From assembly GCF_009870125.1 (NCBI RefSeq), contig NC_046679.1, positions 16,430,001 through 16,494,000 on the forward strand: DNA of 64,000 bases, read 5' to 3'. The notes beneath the pieces are model-generated. The model was not told the DNA's origin. It searched no databases and saw only the letters and a list, made by a program, of their open reading frames with translations. A program made the translations under genes and the position numbers. Each line of letters begins with the position of its first letter. Within the stretch, counting starts at the first letter, position 1. Below are positions 59,301 to 64,000 of this stretch, one piece after another. This DNA comes from Drosophila pseudoobscura. Its lineage: Eukaryota; Arthropoda; Insecta; Diptera; Drosophilidae.

Positions 59301-62089
59301 CGAGTAGACCAGGACATCCAGCTGTTTGTTCCCGACCAAGTCAAGCTCGAAGGACCCGTCCCAGTCGAACTGCAGATCCCCGGATCGAACCACCGTGCGT
59401 GCCTTGTGCACGCGATCGCACTCGATCACGCAGTACAGATCCCTGGTCTGGCCAGGTGGCGCCCCAGGTTGGGCCCCGGCTCCCTCAGGAGCGGTTCGCA
59501 GGCCTCGACCCGCCAACAGATGGATCCACAACATGCCCGACACCCCACCAATGTCCACTATGGGCTTGTCCAGCTTGTACTTGGCAAACTCGGCCGGATT
59601 GATGTCGATCTGGCGGTGCTGACGGGGCAACGTGGCGCTGGGCGTCGGTGCTGGACTCTGGTGGCCGCCGGTGCTCATGATGCTGCCACTAGGACTGGCC
59701 GGGCCAGCGGACAGTTCTAGCAGCTGTCGCATGCGTCGTATGCTGGGCGAGCGTATGGAGCCTGCCCCACCGATGTGCTGCGAGGACATGGAACGCACAG
59801 GCAGTGCGGAAATGGGCCGCGTTAGGCCCATATTGCGATCGAGGGTGCCAGCTCCGAGTATGCCCGTTCTACTCGAGTAGATGCTCTCCGTCTGAAGACA
59901 ACAGAAAATCATCAGAATGTGGAAACGTCGGAAAAGTGTTAGTAATACTTACATTCCTCAATGCGTCGTGGATGTTCTCGGCGCTGCAGGAGAACCGCTG
60001 CGATCGCGGCTGGGCAAACAAGTCGCGCGTCATTCGCATCTGTTCCGCAATGGCAGAGCTGCTGGGAGCCCGGCGGAGCCAGGCGCGGTACTCGTCCGCC
60101 GTGAAGATCGAGGGACTGGCGGTGATGCGCTGCCGGAGATCTCTGCCTCGTCGCACATCGAACTCCGGCGCCGAGGTGTTGCCATCGTTCTCGTCCACCA
60201 GCCGATCGCTGATTCTGGTGCGGATGCCCTGCAGCCTAACGCCGGGTCGTTCCCTGGGCAGCGAGTTGAACTTGTTGAGATCTGCGGCGCTTGCCAGCAG
60301 GGCAGCCGTGGCAGCTGCTCCTCCGCTCACGTGGCCACCGCCACCTCGCGGCATGCTGCCAATGGCGGGCCTGTTGTAGTAGTAGTAGCTGGGACGCGGT
60401 CCGATCGTGGCCTCCGTGTCACTGGAGTAGTCCAGATTGGGTCGGGAGCGACGCGTCAGCGACTGGGCTCCGGCAGCCGGCGGTCCGTACTTGGAGACCG
60501 TGCTGGCACGCTGCTGATCATAGCGCCCGTAGCGGCCCAGCGTTCCACCCACGCCCACGGGCATGGGAGCCCCGGTGCCGGGCTTCAGGCTGGAGCGTAG
60601 CAGCGAGTGGCGACCCAGGGAGTTGGAGTAGTCGGCGTACTCCACTCGCGGCAAATGCTGATCCGATCCGGAGCGCGGGAAGCGCGCGTGCTGCTGGGAA
60701 AGTCCCACGTTTCCGGTTCCTGTGGACATGCGACGCGACTGACCCACTGGCTGTCCGGGCGCACCCGGGTAGAAGGCATGCACCTTTTCCGCCAGGCTTT
60801 CCAGCGTTCCCGCGTTCTGGTAGTACGCATGCGAGGGCGCAAAGGCGTGGCCCTTTGTGGGCTGCTCCGTGATCACCGACGAGGGCGGTGGCGGCGGCTT
60901 GTAGCCCCAGTTGGGTGGCTCGCCCATGGCATTGACGGGCATGCCACCGCCCCCGCCATGGCCTCCGCCGCCACCGCGGGAGTTGTAGTACATGTCCAGC
61001 TGCTCCGACTGCGGACTGTAGTTGTTGAGGCCCAGGCCCAGCCTGGAGCGCGACTCGGTCATCTCGCGGCCATCACCTGCAGGAGGAGGAAACAGAGAGA
61101 ACGGGGAACCCGGTAAGCATTTCAAACACGGCCTCCATTTCAAACTACCTGTACGTCTTTCACGTGATGAGCGCGGCCTCTGCATGCGATCCGTCTCGTC
61201 CAGATCCTCGTCCCTGAGATCCCGTTTGATCACCACCACCGGCGGCGGCTTCTGCTCCGGTCGCGACAGCGTCGGCGGTCCGGGAGAGTTTGTGCCGCGA
61301 TTGCCACGTCGCTGGCGGATGGCCAGCACCAGGCGGCGTGGAATTGACATGATGATGACAACATCGTCCAGCGACATGTGGGTCACGTCCACCAGATTGA
61401 CGGCCAGGATTTCATCGCCCACCTAGGGATAACAGAATTAATAGATCACATCCTTTCTCTCTCTCGTCAACAACCCATTGATTGGCACTCACCCTCAGGC
61501 AACCGCTGTTGTAGACCGCCGACTCCAGGGCAATGCGGGAAATGAAGACGCCATCAGTGCGGTCGGCCCCGTTGCCCTCGCGTATGTACAGGCCCAGCGT
61601 CTGTCCGGGCCGCTTGACGATCTCCACCAGCTGGACTGTGTGCCTGCCGTCGGCCTTGTTCATCAGCTTGTGGGCGGCATCCACCGCCTGCTTGCTGCCC
61701 ATGCAGCGCGGCTCCAGGATGCGGACAATCATCTCGCCGCGACGCTCCACCGCGTCCAGGGCCGCCGCCGTATTCGGGTCGTGGTCATTCTCGACGGCCT
61801 CTATCTGGCGAAAGATCTCCGAGCTGATGCCGCTGACCTTGCGGAAGTCGCCCTGCAGCAGCACCGGATCCTTGCCGGCATTCGAGATGCTGCCGCTCTG
61901 TCCGCGATTCTGGTGCTGGTTGCCATGGTGCTGCTGCTGCTGGTTGCCATGGTGCTGCTGCTGCTGCTGGTGCTGCTGCTGGTTGCCGTGCTGCTGGTTG
62001 CCCAGCGAGGACAGCTGGTTGGCGGGCAGCGGTCCGGGTGGGGCGCGTCCCGGGCTGGCGGTAACATCAGGAACTGATCTTCCATTCTC
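53375..62089 (-). CDS. RhoGAP100F: RhoGAP100F (syd-1 homologue), PDZ-C2-RhoGAP synaptic scaffold (5' end not found)
   Basis: Nine minus-strand exons: 61493-62089, 61149-61422, 59953-61076, 58775-59891, 58628-58707, 58258-58567, 57610-57863, 55113-55236 and 53375-55041, a continuous frame of 1,848 residues plus stop. Domains from the visible start: a Gln/His-rich run near residues 25-55, PDZ near 151-236 split by the first intron, a long Gly/Ser/Arg disordered linker, C2 near 755-875, and RhoGAP near 927-1109 with the candidate arginine finger in GLYRLCG. The tail of about 700 residues is Ser/Thr/Gly-rich. Syd-1 organises presynaptic active zones with neurexin and liprin-alpha. The first visible exon opens at an acceptor, so an initiating exon must lie upstream, probably beyond 64000. 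Confidence 0.94.
55237..57609 (-). other. Largest RhoGAP100F intron
   Basis: A 2.37-kb AT-rich intron between the exons ending at 57610 and starting at 55236 (minus strand). TGTGTGAG runs at 55480-55520 and ATATACGTATGT-type repeats at 56300-56460. No nested coding gene is supported. Confidence 0.5.
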
Positions 62090-64000
62090 CTAAAAAAACA
62101 AACCCCAAGCACGCATCGTCGCTGGTTAGTTTTTTGCGAGTAATTTATTCGCAGAAGCTTAATGCTAATTTCGAGTGCAACGCGCTGCCGCATAAATTAA
62201 ACTAATTGTTGCAGCTGTTGCCACTGCCCCCCTGCCCATGCCGCTGCCATTCACAGCCCCTGGCACTTAAGCCGCGCTAAAAGATTTAGCTTTGCATTAA
62301 TTAAGCTGATTTATCCTTTGCCGAGTGCTTTAGTTTCTTTAGAAAGTTGCAAGTTCCAACAAAAAAAAAAAATGGAAGCAGTTGCAACTCTCTCTACCCC
62401 CCACCAACCCTTTAGTTCTTATTTCAAACGAAATCTAAATTATGAAAACGAGCATAATTTTCCTCCTTGTTAAATATCAGTTGACCAGAGATTACAAAAT
62501 TTGATTTGCGTCTAGTTTGCTCCCAAAATTAAAGTGGATAAAGCGATGAAAAAATAGGTATCCTGTCACACCATAAATTGTAAGAAATTTTGGTTTTAAA
62601 AACCTTTCTTATAGGTCCTATTTTTTATTTGTAAAATAAAAACCTAAGAACAAACATAATAATATCAAAAATTATATCAAATTACATTAAAAAGATATTT
62701 ATCCTTTTAACAGCGAGGTGTCCGTACGATACATATGTAAGCCAATTACTTGCCTTCCAAAAAACTATTTTTATTATTAGTTCTAATCATAAAAATTATT
62801 TTAAAATTAAATCTAATAGTATCTGCGAGATACATTTTTATCAGTAATAAAAATAAAATTTTGGGCAACAACGACGGCCCGAAACTATTTTATATAATAG
62901 AGAGATTACAATCCTTACGTCCCTTGACCTTGACTATCCATAGTTTCCTTTGAAACCAAAAATGAAAGCAACTTTATATTCTTAAAGGTAAATAGCAGAA
63001 AATTACGACGTTTTACCACCATTTGCCACCAACTGTCAAATGATGGGTAGTAACAGAAATTATATTGGTAAATACTCCAATTATTAATTGAATTCTTCAG
63101 ATAATCTCCCCGATTGTAGAAAATTCTACTTATCTCCCACAAGTAGGATCGATAGCTCGCCGAACGTGTTGCTAGCCTCATTTCAGGTTTGCAACTCAAT
63201 TTGCTGCAAGAATGACTGCTAATGGCCACTTGCCCCCTCTACTTATACGAGTATGTTCCGCACATCAAGGCGGTCTTTTATCGAACGCCCTGGAACGTTG
63301 GCAATAATTATTTCATCAGAGTCGCTGCTCTGTTCTTATCCGAGCTTTTCTCACGCCAACAGTAATTTCTGTCAGTGCCACATCACCTAGCCTGCGGCAC
63401 TGCAATGCACGCGGTGAGCGGCAGCGGCAGCGCCAGTGGCAGCGACAGCGACGGCGACAGCGTCATGCAAGCTTAGGGATAGCCGACCGAGGCAACTGTA
63501 CCGGGCACGTGACGCTCGTTGATGATGTCACATGGCCAGCAGCGACGGGACAAGCGACAGCCCCAGTCCAGCCCACACCCAGGCCATAGGCCACATGACA
63601 CAGGACATGGGACACAGGACACGAGACACGGAATAAAGGCAAAAGCAACAACAATGTTCACACAACTTTGATTTTTCATGGGGTTGGGGCGTCACGAAAT
63701 TGGTTTTAAATGAAGTTGCCGACCAAAAAGCTAAACGAAGTTTTTAATGGATTAATGTTAGGACGAGGCAGGACATTCCCATGAACAGACCAGGGTAAGG
63801 CTGCGGAGAGAGAGGGAGAGCTGCCTGTGGCACAAATTGTGGTCAAGCCCGTCATTGTCAAGTGCTGCAGTTGCAGACTCCATCGTTGAAGTGGAGTCGA
63901 GTACTCCCTAAGGGGCAGCCAGCATCCCTCTCTCTCTCTCTCCCTCTGCTCTGCGGTGGCCAAAAATCATGTTCGCAAGCGAAGGAGCAACAACAACAAT
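62090..64000 (-). other. Upstream intron or 5' region of RhoGAP100F
   Basis: No coding exon recognised. It contains an AT-rich central stretch (62400-63100), a GC-rich CGGCAGCGA-type imperfect repeat at 63415-63465, and a CT/GA tract at 63925-63955 (CTCTCTCTCTCTC) of the kind bound by GAGA factor. Minus-strand TTTTTTTAG at 62090-62098 is the acceptor of the first visible coding exon. Confidence 0.45.

Noticed and set aside
59869-62193. Several long plus- and minus-strand frames over the RhoGAP100F exons
   Set aside because: All are shadows of the real frame, produced by GC-rich third positions and CAG/GGC repeats.

Overview
This window is eukaryotic, intron-bearing DNA from a fly of the genus Drosophila. 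Recognisable genes are dispatched, ECSIT, the syd-1 homologue RhoGAP100F, a GTPBP1-type GTPase and a pair of divergent globins. Introns are short with GTRAGT donors, spacers are AT-rich with TATGTACATA-type simple repeats, and promoters carry DRE motifs (TATCGATA). In D. melanogaster these genes belong to chromosome arm 3R (Muller element E), but RhoGAP100F maps at the tip and most of the others near bands 82-83, so this is a rearranged element E of another species. Repeats around 28 kb resemble the SGM/ISY Helitron family of the obscura group, which makes an obscura-group fly my best guess; this is inference.

Layout. 1-6.6 kb: last exons and long 3' UTR of a transmembrane adhesion-type protein (+ strand, perhaps sidestep family). 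6.9-7.25 kb: a DRE-rich promoter and a probable non-coding first exon. 7,742-14,198: a full-length gypsy/errantivirus-type LTR retrotransposon on the minus strand, with apparently identical 251-bp LTRs, a TACA target duplication, intact gag and pol, a degraded env and a 3 x 146 bp tandem array in the leader. 15-17 kb: GTPBP1-like GTPase (+). 17.3-18.5 kb: ECSIT (-). 19.4-24.2 kb: dispatched (+, seven coding exons), with an intact unknown 245-residue gene antisense inside its third intron. 25.4-27.8 kb: two near-identical short-chain dehydrogenases (-), followed by a third copy reduced to its last exon at 29.3-29.5 kb and by Helitron-like debris. 30.7-32.3 and 37.5-40.0 kb: two Tret1-like sugar transporters (-). 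44.0-45.8 kb: two tandem globins (-) of the glob2/glob3 type. 46.4-47.4 kb: a RING-finger gene (-) with an internal 191-bp tandem duplication of an exon plus intron. 47.4-53.4 kb: non-coding, probably partly the 3' UTR of RhoGAP100F. 53.4-62.1 kb: RhoGAP100F (-), nine coding exons with PDZ, C2 and RhoGAP domains; its 5' end lies beyond or is not identifiable before the right edge.

The genes are a typical fly mixture rather than a pathway: Hedgehog release (disp), mitochondrial/Toll signalling (ECSIT), synapse assembly (RhoGAP100F), sugar import, redox metabolism and testis-type globins. I found no evidence of an entirely new system. The most noteworthy structures are the apparently young retrotransposon with a U UUU UUA frameshift heptamer and an insulator-like leader array, the exon-plus-intron duplication in the RING gene, the homogenised dehydrogenase pair, a perfectly spaced run of glycosylation sequons in a transporter, and the nested gene of unknown function. 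All coordinates, splice sites and motifs were read by eye; family assignments come from recall, not from a search.
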